This document shows positions 1 to 8,500 of a stretch of 44,504 nucleotides of DNA, one piece after another. Source of the DNA: an uncultured Collinsella sp. (GTDB lineage Bacteria > Actinomycetota > Coriobacteriia > Coriobacteriales > Coriobacteriaceae); NCBI GenBank assembly GCA_934630855.1, contig CAKTWW010000013.1, forward strand, positions 1 to 44,504. The letters are read 5' to 3'. The position numbers and the translations under genes were made by a program. Below the pieces are notes generated by a model. It saw nothing but the letters and a program-made list of their open reading frames with translations. It had not been told where the DNA came from and searched no databases. Position 1 is the stretch's first letter, and each line of letters starts with the position of its first letter.

Positions 1-10
1 GGGTATCGGG

Positions 11-50
11 TTCCCACATTCATCCGCACATGTACGGATGAATGTGGGAA
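11..50. repeat. Perfect 16-bp inverted repeat (hairpin)
   Basis: The arms TTCCCACATTCATCCG (11-26) and its exact reverse complement (35-50) flank an 8-base loop, CACATGTA. CGGATGAA occurs inside the right arm and again just after it (56-63). There is no following T-run, so it is not an obvious terminator. It may be a repeated intergenic element or an operator upstream of iorA. Confidence 0.7.
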
Positions 51-223
51 GTGTTCGGATGAAGTTGATAATCAAGGAAAGCCTAGCGAGCTGCGCCTTT
101 TTAGAGGGGATGTTCGCATACTTTAGTTTAATGGAGTACACTGTTTCTCGTTGATTTCGTACCGAGTCGCGGCGGCAGACGCCCGTCCTGCCGTAACGCG
201 CCGGCGACATCGAGAGGAAACAG

Positions 224-2134
224 ATGCATAAGAAACTGGTTATGGGGAACCAAGCCTTTGCGTATGCCGCGCTTGCAGCGGGCGTTCGCGTCGTTGCCGG
301 TTACCCGGGCACGCCGTCGACGGAACTGGTCGAGACGGTTGCCAAACTCAAGGCCCAAGGTGCTGCCGAAGGCGTCCACGTTGAGTGGTCGACCAACGAA
401 AAGGCCGCGCTCGAAGTGCTGGCAGGCGCATCGTATGCAGGAGCGCGCTGCCTCTTTACCTGCAAACAAGTTGGATTAAATGTTGCCTCCGACCCGCTCA
501 TGAGCCTTAACTACGTTGGCATCAAGGGCGGCCTGGTGCTGTTTGTCGCCGATGATCCCGGCCCCATCTCCTCCCAGACCGAGCAGGATACGCGCCGCTT
601 TGCCGCGTTCGCCAAGATCCCCGTGCTCGATCCGCAAAACCTGGAGCAGGGCTACGCAATGATGCAGGAAGCGTTCGAGATCTCGGAGCGCTACCACACG
701 CCCGTTATCGTACGCCCCACCACGCGCGTCTGCCACGCCTCGACCTATCTGGAGGTGCCCGAGCACACCGTCGCACGTCCCGCCGGCACCTTTGAGAAAG
801 ACCCCAAATGGGTCATCTTCCCGCGCCGTTCGTTTGCCGCCCATGGTGAGGTCAACGAGCGACTGCCGCAGATTGCAGATGCCTATTCCAACGGCGAGGC
901 TACAGACTCGTTCAACCCCATCGAGAACCATGGCGACGCCGCGCCGCATCTGGGCATTATGGCCGGTGGTGTCAGCTACGCCTACACACGCGAGGCGTTA
1001 GCAATCATCGAACGCCGTGCCGCCGCAGAAAACGTCGCCGTACCGCCCTATCGCCTGATGCAGGTCGGCCTTCCCTATCCCTTCCCCGCCAAGGCTGCCG
1101 AGCGCTTTGCCGAGGGGCTGGATCAAGTCCTCACCGTCGAAGAGCTCGATTTTGTCCTTGAGGACGAGATGCTGCGCCTGGCAGGCCGCACTCATGCGGC
1201 GTACACCGTGCGTGGCAAGCTCGACGGCACCATGCCCGAACGCGGCGAGAACACCGTCGACGACCTGGTTGAGCGCCTAGCGGCATACCTCGGTATCCCC
1301 GCCCAGGCCGTTGCCCCGCGCGCCGACGCCGCACTTCCCGTGCCACCCGCACTTCCTGTGCGCCCGCCGGTGCTCTGCCCCGGATGCCCGCACCGCGGCA
1401 GCTTCTACGCCATCAAGCAGGCGCTCAAGGCCCTCGGTGCAACCGACGCCGTCCTTTCGGGAGACATCGGCTGCTATACGTTGGGCAACGCCGCCCCGCT
1501 CGATGCCGTCGATACCTGCCTGTGCATGGGCGCCGGCATTACCATGGCTCAGGGCCTAGGGATAGCTGAGCCCGAGCGCAAGCAAATCGCCTTCGTAGGC
1601 GACTCCACGTTCTTTGCCAGCGCCATGACCGGCATTGCCAATGCCGTCTACAACGGCCATGACATCACCGTCGTCGTGCTGGACAACGCCATCACCGCCA
1701 TGACGGGCGGCCAGCCCCACCCCGGAACGGGCCTGCGTCTGGATGGCAACAAGTCCGAGCCCATCAAAATCGAAGCCGTGCTGCGCGCCCTGGGCGTCAC
1801 CTGTGTCGAGCACGCCAACCCGTTTGACCCGGCGCAAACGACCGAAGCTGCCCAGCGCGCCGTCGCGCACGAGGGTCCCTCGGCACTCATTTGCGAGGGT
1901 CTCTGCATCACGCTGAGCAAACCCAAGCCCGCGCTCTGCGTCGATGAGAGCCGTTGCACCGGCTGCAAACGCTGCATCACGCAGATCGGTTGCCCCGCCA
2001 TCGCCTGGGACGCTGAGCAACGCTGCGCGCACGTCAATCCGACCCTCTGCAATGGATGTGGCCTCTGCACGCAAGTCTGTAAGTTTGGGGCCATCGGTCC
2101 AAACGCCACGGCAGCGAAGGGAGGCGAAGCCTAA
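224..2134 (+). CDS. iorA: Indolepyruvate:ferredoxin oxidoreductase, alpha subunit
   Basis: This is the catalytic subunit of the enzyme that oxidatively decarboxylates aryl-2-oxoacids (indolepyruvate, phenylpyruvate, 4-hydroxyphenylpyruvate) to aryl-acetyl-CoA and reduces ferredoxin. At 636 aa it has the usual family length. The N-terminal GYPGTPSTE motif (about residues 26-34) belongs to the pyrimidine-binding domain. The central CPGCPHRG (from about 384) and GDSTFF segments form the thiamine-diphosphate domain. The C-terminus has two [4Fe-4S] ferredoxin motifs (CTGCKRC..., CNGCGLC...). GAGAGGAAACAG precedes the ATG as ribosome site. The stop overlaps the iorB start by one base (TAATG), so translation is coupled. 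The substrate preference is inferred from family membership and the paaK neighbour. Confidence 0.95.
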   Translation: MHKKLVMGNQAFAYAALAAGVRVVAGYPGTPSTELVETVAKLKAQGAAEGVHVEWSTNEKAALEVLAGASYAGARCLFTCKQVGLNVASDPLMSLNYVGIKGGLVLFVADDPGPISSQTEQDTRRFAAFAKIPVLDPQNLEQGYAMMQEAFEISERYHTPVIVRPTTRVCHASTYLEVPEHTVARPAGTFEKDPKWVIFPRRSFAAHGEVNERLPQIADAYSNGEATDSFNPIENHGDAAPHLGIMAGGVSYAYTREALAIIERRAAAENVAVPPYRLMQVGLPYPFPAKAAERFAEGLDQVLTVEELDFVLEDEMLRLAGRTHAAYTVRGKLDGTMPERGENTVDDLVERLAAYLGIPAQAVAPRADAALPVPPALPVRPPVLCPGCPHRGSFYAIKQALKALGATDAVLSGDIGCYTLGNAAPLDAVDTCLCMGAGITMAQGLGIAEPERKQIAFVGDSTFFASAMTGIANAVYNGHDITVVVLDNAITAMTGGQPHPGTGLRLDGNKSEPIKIEAVLRALGVTCVEHANPFDPAQTTEAAQRAVAHEGPSALICEGLCITLSKPKPALCVDESRCTGCKRCITQIGCPAIAWDAEQRCAHVNPTLCNGCGLCTQVCKFGAIGPNATAAKGGEA

Positions 2135-2742
2135 TGCTCAATATCATGATTACCGGCGTGGGCGGTCAGGGCACCGTCCTTGCTGCCAAGCTGCTCGCGC
2201 AGGCCGCCGAGACGCGCAACTGGCGCGTGCGCACCGCCGAGACTATCGGCATGGCCCAGCGCGGCGGCTCCGTCGTGTCACATGTGCGCCTGGCAAACCA
2301 GGGCGAGCCCAGCGTCGACGCGCCGCTTATCGCCCACGGCGAGGCCGACCTCATCATCGCCTTTGAGCCCGCGGAGGCCGTACGTTGCCTAGGCTACCTG
2401 CGCCCCGGCGGTGCCCTGGTGAGCGCCACGAGCAGCGTACAGCCTGTGACGGCGGCACTCTCGCGCGAGGCTTACAGCGCCGAGCCCTTCCTGGAGTACC
2501 TGCAGCAGGCCGTTCCCGGCTGCCTGCTCGTTGACGACACCGCGCTCATTGAGCAAATCGGCTCGCCCAAGGCGCTCAACGTCGCGCTGCTGGCAAGTGC
2601 CATCGCCATCAGTGACCTTGGCATTACCGTCGAGGAGCTCCGAGCTGCCATGCACGCCAGCGTGCGCCCGCAGTTCGTCGAGCTCAACGACCGCGCCATC
2701 GATATCGCGGTCGCCTCCGTCTCCACATACGCCTCCCGTTAA
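2134..2742 (+). CDS. iorB: Indolepyruvate:ferredoxin oxidoreductase, beta subunit
   Basis: This is the gamma-domain subunit that partners IorA. The 202-aa protein opens with MITGVGGQGTVLAAKLLA, the glycine-rich start typical of 2-oxoacid:ferredoxin oxidoreductase gamma domains, followed by AETIGMAQRGGSVVSHVR, a conserved block of the family. It starts on the A of the iorA stop codon, so the two subunits are probably made in equal amounts. It contains no iron-sulfur motif of its own, as expected because IorA carries the clusters. Confidence 0.95.
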   Translation: MLNIMITGVGGQGTVLAAKLLAQAAETRNWRVRTAETIGMAQRGGSVVSHVRLANQGEPSVDAPLIAHGEADLIIAFEPAEAVRCLGYLRPGGALVSATSSVQPVTAALSREAYSAEPFLEYLQQAVPGCLLVDDTALIEQIGSPKALNVALLASAIAISDLGITVEELRAAMHASVRPQFVELNDRAIDIAVASVSTYASR

Positions 2743-2757
2743 CGCAAGGAGAACACC

Positions 2758-3993
2758 ATGAAGATGCAACCCGCGCAGCTTGAACTCATCACCAAACAGT
2801 TCCAGACCCTCAAGGACCGCTCGCCGTTCTATGCCAAAAAGTTCGACGGCATCGACATCGCGAGCATCACCACGCAAGAGGAGTTTGAGCAGCTTCCCTT
2901 TTCCGAGAAGGCGAATCTGCGCGAAGCCTATCCGTTGGGCATCCAGGCCGTACCGGACGAAGAGGTCGTGCGCATCCACAGCTCGTCTGGCACCACCGGC
3001 ACGCCCGTGATCATCCCCTACACCAAGCAGGATGTGGATGACTGGGCCGAGATGTTTGCCCGTTGTTACCGCACGGCCGGCATTACGCCCCAGGACCGCA
3101 TCCAAATCACCCCGGGCTACGGCCTGTGGACGGCAGGTATCGGTTTTCAGCTGGGCTGTGAGCGCCTGGGCGCCATGGCCATTCCGATGGGCCCCGGCAA
3201 CACCGAAAAGCAGCTCAAGATGATGCAGGACCTGGGTTCGACCGTCATCACGGCGACCTCGAGCTATGCCCTGCTGCTGGCCGAGGAGATTACCAAGCGC
3301 GGTCTGCGCGACAAGCTCCACTTAACGCGCGGCGTCATCGGATCCGAGCGCTGGGGAGAGAAGATGCGCCAGCGCATCCAAAACGAGTTGGGCATCGAGA
3401 TCTTCGACATCTACGGCCTTACCGAGATTTACGGTCCGGGCATCGGCATCTCGTGCAGCGAGCATGACGGCATGCATATCTGGTCCGATTACGTGTACTG
3501 CGAGATTGTCGACCCCAAGACCGGCGAGGTGCTTCCCGACGGCGAGGTCGGCGAGCTGGTGCTCACGACGCTGCGCAAGCAGGGCGCCCCGCTCATCCGC
3601 TACCGCACGCACGACCTGACGCGTATCATCCCCGGCAAATGCGCCTGTGGCCTTGACCACCCGCGCATCGACACTCTGGTGGGCCGCACCGACGACATGA
3701 TCAAGGTCAAGGGCTGCAACATGTTCCCCGCCCAGATCGAGGAAGTCCTTAAGTTTGTCGATGGCGCGAGCTCCGAGTACCAGGTGATGATCGAGGCCGT
3801 TAACGGCCGCGACGTGCTTGAGCTGCTGTTCGAAAGCGAGCTGACGGGCGCCGAGCGCGACGCATGCGAGCGCGAGGTGGCCGCCGTCTTTAAGGCCAAG
3901 ATCGGCTGCACACCCAAGGCAACTGCCGTACCGCTCGGCGAGCTGCCCCGTTCCGAGAAAAAGACGAGGCGCATCTTCGACAGCCGCTACTAA
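2758..3993 (+). CDS. paaK: Phenylacetate-CoA ligase (AMP-forming)
   Basis: An adenylate-forming enzyme of 411 aa that interconverts aryl-acetate and aryl-acetyl-CoA. The P-loop-like SSSGTTGTP lies near residues 76-84, and YGLTEIYGPG near 219-228 is the second adenylation motif. A C-terminal domain with VGRTDDMIKVKG follows. It begins 15 bp after iorB with AAGGAGAACACC as ribosome site, so all three genes form one operon. With IorAB it can either activate aryl-acetates or, run in reverse, release aryl-acetate with ATP formation during aromatic amino-acid fermentation. The direction is inference. No ring-hydroxylating Paa genes are present, which fits an anaerobic role. Confidence 0.92.
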   Translation: MKMQPAQLELITKQFQTLKDRSPFYAKKFDGIDIASITTQEEFEQLPFSEKANLREAYPLGIQAVPDEEVVRIHSSSGTTGTPVIIPYTKQDVDDWAEMFARCYRTAGITPQDRIQITPGYGLWTAGIGFQLGCERLGAMAIPMGPGNTEKQLKMMQDLGSTVITATSSYALLLAEEITKRGLRDKLHLTRGVIGSERWGEKMRQRIQNELGIEIFDIYGLTEIYGPGIGISCSEHDGMHIWSDYVYCEIVDPKTGEVLPDGEVGELVLTTLRKQGAPLIRYRTHDLTRIIPGKCACGLDHPRIDTLVGRTDDMIKVKGCNMFPAQIEEVLKFVDGASSEYQVMIEAVNGRDVLELLFESELTGAERDACEREVAAVFKAKIGCTPKATAVPLGELPRSEKKTRRIFDSRY

Positions 3994-4010
3994 TTCCCTG
4001 CCAACGCAAA

Positions 4011-4048
4011 GGGGCGCACGACCAAACACGGTCGTGCGCCCCTTTTTT
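4011..4048 (+). terminator. Intrinsic terminator of the ior-paaK operon
   Basis: GGGGCGCACGACC (4011-4023) pairs perfectly with GGTCGTGCGCCCC (4030-4042) across a 6-base loop, followed by six T (4043-4048). An A-tract precedes the stem, so it may also stop the convergent diguanylate cyclase transcript, whose stop codon begins right after it. Confidence 0.93.
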
Positions 4049-5191
4049 CTAGCGTATCTGGACACCGGCCCTTTTCTTCTCGGCCTTGACGCGGTAGAGC
4101 TCCGCATCGGCGGCGCGAAGTAGGTCTTGCCAAGTATCGACACCAGCGCCAACGCGCGCGTAACCGATGGACATCCGCAATGCGTACGGCACCTCGGCGC
4201 GTGCGAGCTCGTCGTTGATCGCCGAGCACAAGCAGACAACGTCATGCTCCGTTGCCCCCTTCTGCAACACCACGAACTCATCGCCGCCATAGCGCGCAAT
4301 AAAGCCGCCGGATGGCGAGCAGACGCCCTTGAGCGCCGCGGAAATAACCTGAAGGGCATGGTCGCCCTCAACATGTCCATACCGGTCATTGATCTGCTTA
4401 AACCCGTCCGCATCCATCATGAGCAGATACACATCGTCGGCCTGATCGACATTCGAGAATAGCGACAATATATAGGTCTCAAAGCGGTTGCGATTATTGA
4501 GACCGGTCAGTGGGTCGGTCGAGATCAATTGTTCCTGATAGACAACATAAAGCGACAGAATGCTAATCATTATGCCGACGCAAAGACCGGGCACCGAGAA
4601 CACGACCTGAAAGGTGCCGCCAACCAGCGCAGGAATGGCAAAAAACGCAAGGGTACGATAAATGGTCTTCTTTTGCAGGCTTTCGACCCGTTGCGAATGC
4701 ACAAAAGCATGCAAGGACGTAAATATGACGTAGCAGTAGCTCACGATAGGCTGAATCATATAGGCAAAGCCACGACGATATATACCCTGGGCATCGATAT
4801 AAAACAGGGTATGCGTCCAGTAGCTGGTAAACGCCAGCACAACTACCAGAACCGTAGGCAGCGTCAAAAGTACTACCCTAGAACGTGTGGTCAGAAGCCG
4901 AGAACCCTGTAACGTCTCGGAATACATAAACCAGATGAGGCAAGCGATGGCAAACAGCGAAAACGAGACTGCGTTGGAAATCCAGTTGGCCGCAACACTC
5001 AGCATGTCACCGGCCCCGTCCGAGATGACCCAGATCATGTCAAAGAAAATGTACGCCGCAGACGTGTAGCCGAGCATGCTAAACAGAAGTTGTTGGGTGC
5101 TCGAGAACAGGGAGCGACGACTCCGCACGGCAAGCCCGATAAGAATAATCATGCACAGCAGAAAGATCTCAATCTTGAGTGCCTTAACCAC
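4049..5191 (-). CDS. Membrane-anchored diguanylate cyclase (GGDEF)
   Basis: Predicted to make cyclic di-GMP from two GTP. The N-terminal ~215 residues contain about six hydrophobic segments, a membrane sensor of no recognised family. The C-terminal ~150 residues form a GGDEF domain that starts at DPLTGLNNRNRFE and has an intact YGGDEF active site near residues 299-304. The RxxD product-inhibition site usually just before GGDEF is not seen (the region reads CSPSGGFIA), so feedback inhibition may be lost. The start is GTG, with GAGGGG upstream. No EAL or PilZ gene is nearby, so the effector is unknown. Confidence 0.88.
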   Translation of the reverse strand: MVKALKIEIFLLCMIILIGLAVRSRRSLFSSTQQLLFSMLGYTSAAYIFFDMIWVISDGAGDMLSVAANWISNAVSFSLFAIACLIWFMYSETLQGSRLLTTRSRVVLLTLPTVLVVVLAFTSYWTHTLFYIDAQGIYRRGFAYMIQPIVSYCYVIFTSLHAFVHSQRVESLQKKTIYRTLAFFAIPALVGGTFQVVFSVPGLCVGIMISILSLYVVYQEQLISTDPLTGLNNRNRFETYILSLFSNVDQADDVYLLMMDADGFKQINDRYGHVEGDHALQVISAALKGVCSPSGGFIARYGGDEFVVLQKGATEHDVVCLCSAINDELARAEVPYALRMSIGYARVGAGVDTWQDLLRAADAELYRVKAEKKRAGVQIR

Positions 5192-5382
5192 CAGGTGTCA
5201 TCCCCTCTTATATCCAAGTGGTCAGAATCGCCCGCGTCGTCTCCGGGCTGCAAGCACCCCTTATCTCCACAGGGGTAAGGGGAATAATAGCAGAGCGCCC
5301 GAACGTCACTGCAGAACAGTTGCCGACCGGACGCTCGGATGGCGTGAATTGCACGCGCCGTTTCATTGACTCGATGAAACGA

Positions 5383-6405
5383 TTACTCGCCGTCGATATC
5401 GGTCGCGACAGCCTCCTCGATAGCCTCGACACCGACAACCGACAGGTCTTCCTTGCCGCCGCAGAATTTCTTGTCGACCCAGCCGGTCAGGATCGGGGCC
5501 ATGATCGCCGTGATGATGACGGCGGTAGCGATCTGGGCGTACGCGGTGGGCGCAAGCTCGGCATAGCGCGGCGCAACCTCGGCAAGCGCGACCGGCGTGG
5601 TCATGGCCGTACCGGCGATGGTGGAACAGGCAACAGCAGCCTTGCCGTTGCCGCCGCACAGGCGCTCAAAGGCAAAGGTGATGGGGCCGACGATAAAGAG
5701 CGTGATGAGGCCAAGCAGAATGCCCGAGATGCCGCCGGTGATGAAGCTCGACAGGCTCATGGACGCACCGAGCTGAAAACCGATGACGGCAATTGCGGGA
5801 TTGGTGCCGGGGACCAGCAGGTTCTTGATGAACGGGAACAGGTTGCCCAAAACCATGCCGATAACGAGCGGAAGGATAGAGCCGATGATGGTACCGACGG
5901 GAATGTTGGCGAGGCCGGAGACACCGAGAATGATCATCGTGACGGCGGGGCCGGCCGTAAAGAACAGGATGCCCACGGCGCCTCGCTCGGACTCGTCGCC
6001 GAACTCGCCCATGATGCCCGTATAGAGCGCCATGTTGCAAAACGTGATGCCGCCGATGATGGACACGGAGCTCAGGCCCAGGAAGTTGTCGTTAAAGAAA
6101 TACGCTACGCCCAAACCAAGAGCCGCCGCGACGACAAGCTTGGGGATCAGCACGACGATACCGGTCTTGATGGCGCCCGGCGTGGACTTAAAGCTGATAC
6201 CAGCGCCCACGAAGAGCAGGATTGCCGCAACGATGGTGTTGGAGCCGCCGCGGCAGGCAGCCGTAAAGAAGCCGCCGATCTCAAAGACCTGCGGGCAGAA
6301 GGTGTTGAGCAAAAGGCCGACGATCATGGGATAGATCATGATGTCGCCCGGGATGCGCGGGACCTTGAATTTCTTTTGCTCGGTGGCGGTTGCTTCCTGT
6401 GCCAT
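5383..6405 (-). CDS. kdgT: KdgT-type 2-keto-3-deoxygluconate permease
   Basis: A hydrophobic carrier of about 340 aa with roughly ten membrane segments and the glycine-rich repeats of the KdgT family (PMIVGLLLNTFCP, GGSNTIVAAILLFVGAGI, VACSTIAGTAMTTPVAL). It is predicted to import 2-keto-3-deoxygluconate or a similar sugar acid with protons. I placed the start at the ATG of MAQEATATEQ, preceded by GGGGG four bases upstream; an in-frame TTG ten codons earlier lacks such a site. No KDG kinase or aldolase gene is near, so the substrate rests on family membership alone. Confidence 0.85.
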   Translation of the reverse strand: MAQEATATEQKKFKVPRIPGDIMIYPMIVGLLLNTFCPQVFEIGGFFTAACRGGSNTIVAAILLFVGAGISFKSTPGAIKTGIVVLIPKLVVAAALGLGVAYFFNDNFLGLSSVSIIGGITFCNMALYTGIMGEFGDESERGAVGILFFTAGPAVTMIILGVSGLANIPVGTIIGSILPLVIGMVLGNLFPFIKNLLVPGTNPAIAVIGFQLGASMSLSSFITGGISGILLGLITLFIVGPITFAFERLCGGNGKAAVACSTIAGTAMTTPVALAEVAPRYAELAPTAYAQIATAVIITAIMAPILTGWVDKKFCGGKEDLSVVGVEAIEEAVATDIDGE

Positions 6406-6555
6406 GAAACCCCCATTTCCGTTGACGTGACACAAAAGCCCATGTCACGCTTTGCTACAGTAAAGTCTGAACATGGTACCAGAAGAAGCAGACCACCTCG
6501 GTGAGAAATTCGACAAGTTCGGATGGCACGAGATTCGGCGCCCGCGGCGCCACCC

Positions 6556-6879
6556 TTATATAAGGCTCAAGACGATATAGAGCACGATGCCCGAGACGCA
6601 GCACCACAGCATCGACTTTGTCTTGATTGCCACCGCCACGACGCCGGCCGCTGCGATCCAGGGGACCAACCCCGGCCAGAGTCCCGCGTCGAACGCACCG
6701 GGGCTCACCAGATCATTGGCGACCAGCGCCGCAAAGGCAGCGGGCGGGATGTAGCCCAGTGCCTCGGTGACGCGGAGCGACAAGGTACGCCCGCGCAGGA
6801 CAAATGCCGGGGCAATGCGGAAGAACGCGATGGCCGCCCACGACGACAGCCACAGGACCAGAAACTCGTTAACGGACAT
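6556..6879 (-). CDS. azlD: AzlD-family branched-chain amino acid exporter subunit
   Basis: A small membrane protein of about 107 aa with four hydrophobic segments. The sequence RIAPAFVLRGR near the N-terminus, followed by ALGYIPPAAFAALVANDL, is typical of AzlD. It pairs with AzlC to export branched-chain amino acids. The chosen ATG (MSVNEFL) lies within the end of azlC and overlaps it by 11 bases, indicating coupled translation. An upstream extension of 18 codons would reach further into azlC and is less likely. Confidence 0.85.
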   Translation of the reverse strand: MSVNEFLVLWLSSWAAIAFFRIAPAFVLRGRTLSLRVTEALGYIPPAAFAALVANDLVSPGAFDAGLWPGLVPWIAAAGVVAVAIKTKSMLWCCVSGIVLYIVLSLI

Positions 6880-7561
6880 CGCGGGCACCCCTTCCATCCG
6901 TAAGGGCATCGCACGCGAGCGCCACGGCAACACCGACGAGCACGCTCACCGGCACAGCGACATTCGTCCACCCAAAAAACTTGCATATAGCGACGGATAC
7001 CGCAGCCAAAACGGCGGCCACGACATTGCCGCGCGACAATCGCTGCGAAAAGAGCAGGCAGATAAAGAGCGAGGTGCAGACAAAACCTGCAATAGCGGTG
7101 GGAACATCGATGACGGCGCCGACAACGGCGCCCATCGTGCATGAGACGCCCCACGTTGCGATGAGGATCACGTTGAGCACAAAGGACTCGCGCGGGCCCC
7201 AGTCATCCCCCTCGACCAACTTGGCTAGCGAGATGCCGTACGCCTCTTCGGTGAGCGTCGCGGTGACCGCCAGCGTCTGACGCTTCGAGGCGCCCTTCAG
7301 ATGCGGGGCAAGCGATGCCGAATAAAGTGCAAAACGCGAGGAAATGGCGGCGACGCTCGCGATAATCGAAGGTGCCGGTACGCCCGCCAGCCACAGGTTG
7401 CAGATCATAAACTGGCCGCTGCCCGTCACAAACGTGCTGCTCAGGGCAAAGACCATCCAGGGTTCCATTCCCGACTGCCCCATGATCATTCCGCACGGCG
7501 CGCCTATTGCAACATAGGTAAGCATCACCGGCCAGACGGTTCTAACGATTTTGAGCACCAT
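6869..7561 (-). CDS. azlC: AzlC-family branched-chain amino acid exporter
   Basis: The large membrane subunit of the AzlCD exporter, 230 aa from the chosen start (MVLKIVR), with multiple hydrophobic segments. Family blocks include PVMLTYVAIGAPCGM, SSTFVTGSGQFM and LTEEAYGISL. AAGGAG lies a few bases upstream of this ATG, so I prefer it to an in-frame codon 23 residues earlier. The gene diverges from the HD-domain gene; the 126-bp gap must hold both promoters. Confidence 0.87.
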   Translation of the reverse strand: MVLKIVRTVWPVMLTYVAIGAPCGMIMGQSGMEPWMVFALSSTFVTGSGQFMICNLWLAGVPAPSIIASVAAISSRFALYSASLAPHLKGASKRQTLAVTATLTEEAYGISLAKLVEGDDWGPRESFVLNVILIATWGVSCTMGAVVGAVIDVPTAIAGFVCTSLFICLLFSQRLSRGNVVAAVLAAVSVAICKFFGWTNVAVPVSVLVGVAVALACDALTDGRGARDVR

Positions 7562-7687
7562 ACGCTCCTTATCCCGACAAGGTCTCCGAGCCGCATGCAG
7601 CGACACGTCAGAATCATCATCCGGCAGCAACCGAGTTCACCTACAATTGCCACCGGATCGAAAGACACAACTTTTTAGGAAGTCATT

Positions 7688-8500
7688 ATGACAGCTATCG
7701 ATCGGAGCCGGGCGACCGCGGCCTTCAAACGCTATACCGATGCTTACGATGCCGCCAATCCGCGCATCGCACTCAAGATCGAACATACCTATCACGTGGC
7801 AGAAGCATGCGATGTCATAGCGCGCGAGCAGGGCTGGTCGTCAGAAGATATTGACCTGGCCTGGCTTTGCGGTCTGCTGCACGATATGGGCCGCTTTGAG
7901 CAGCTGCGACGCTGGGACACCTTTAAGGATGCCGAGAGTATGAGCCATGCGACGCTGGGCGTCGAGGTCCTCTTTGGCAAGAACCTCGCAGACGCGCCTG
8001 CCACAACAAGCATCCGAGAATATATTGAGACCGACGAGTACGACGAGCTCGTCCGCGCGAGCATCGCCCATCACAGCGGCTTTCGCCTGCCGACGCAACT
8101 CGATGATCGCATGCGACGCTTCTGCGATATCGTGCGCGATGGCGACAAGATCGACATTATGCGCACCATCGCCGACAGCACCGTCGACACCATCCTCAAG
8201 GTCGATGAGGACACGTTTCTTGCCAGTCACTTCTCGGCACCGACGCTCGCCGCTTTTGACGAGCGCCGGTGCGTAGCACGCGATGAGCGCGATGAGCCCG
8301 CGGACTACCTGGTGGGGCTCATCTGCTTTATGTTTGAGTTCGTCTATCCGACAAGCCGTGCTCTGGCGCGTGAGCAAGGCGATATCTACCGCCTGCTCGA
8401 CGCGCCCTTTGGCATTACGCGGCCCTTCACCGACCCCGCCACACAGGCAACATGGGAGCGTCTAAAGGACATGATGCGCGATTGGCTGGCGCGTGCCTAG
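7688..8500 (+). CDS. HD-domain phosphohydrolase
   Basis: A 270-aa soluble protein with the metal-dependent HD fold. Visible ligands are H in IEHTYHVAE, the HD pair in GLLHDMGRFEQL (about residues 65-66), HH in ASIAHHSGFRLP and D in IVRDGDKIDIM. Relatives hydrolyse phosphate esters of nucleotides, but the substrate cannot be read from the sequence. AGGAAG precedes the ATG. The stop overlaps that of the convergent etfA gene by four bases (CTAG, 8497-8500), so the two transcripts run into each other with no terminator between. Confidence 0.82.
   Translation: MTAIDRSRATAAFKRYTDAYDAANPRIALKIEHTYHVAEACDVIAREQGWSSEDIDLAWLCGLLHDMGRFEQLRRWDTFKDAESMSHATLGVEVLFGKNLADAPATTSIREYIETDEYDELVRASIAHHSGFRLPTQLDDRMRRFCDIVRDGDKIDIMRTIADSTVDTILKVDEDTFLASHFSAPTLAAFDERRCVARDERDEPADYLVGLICFMFEFVYPTSRALAREQGDIYRLLDAPFGITRPFTDPATQATWERLKDMMRDWLARA

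Noticed and set aside
5256..5282. CCCCTTA...TAAGGGG inverted repeat after kdgT as a terminator
   Set aside because: Stem of seven pairs with a long loop and no T-run on the minus strand.
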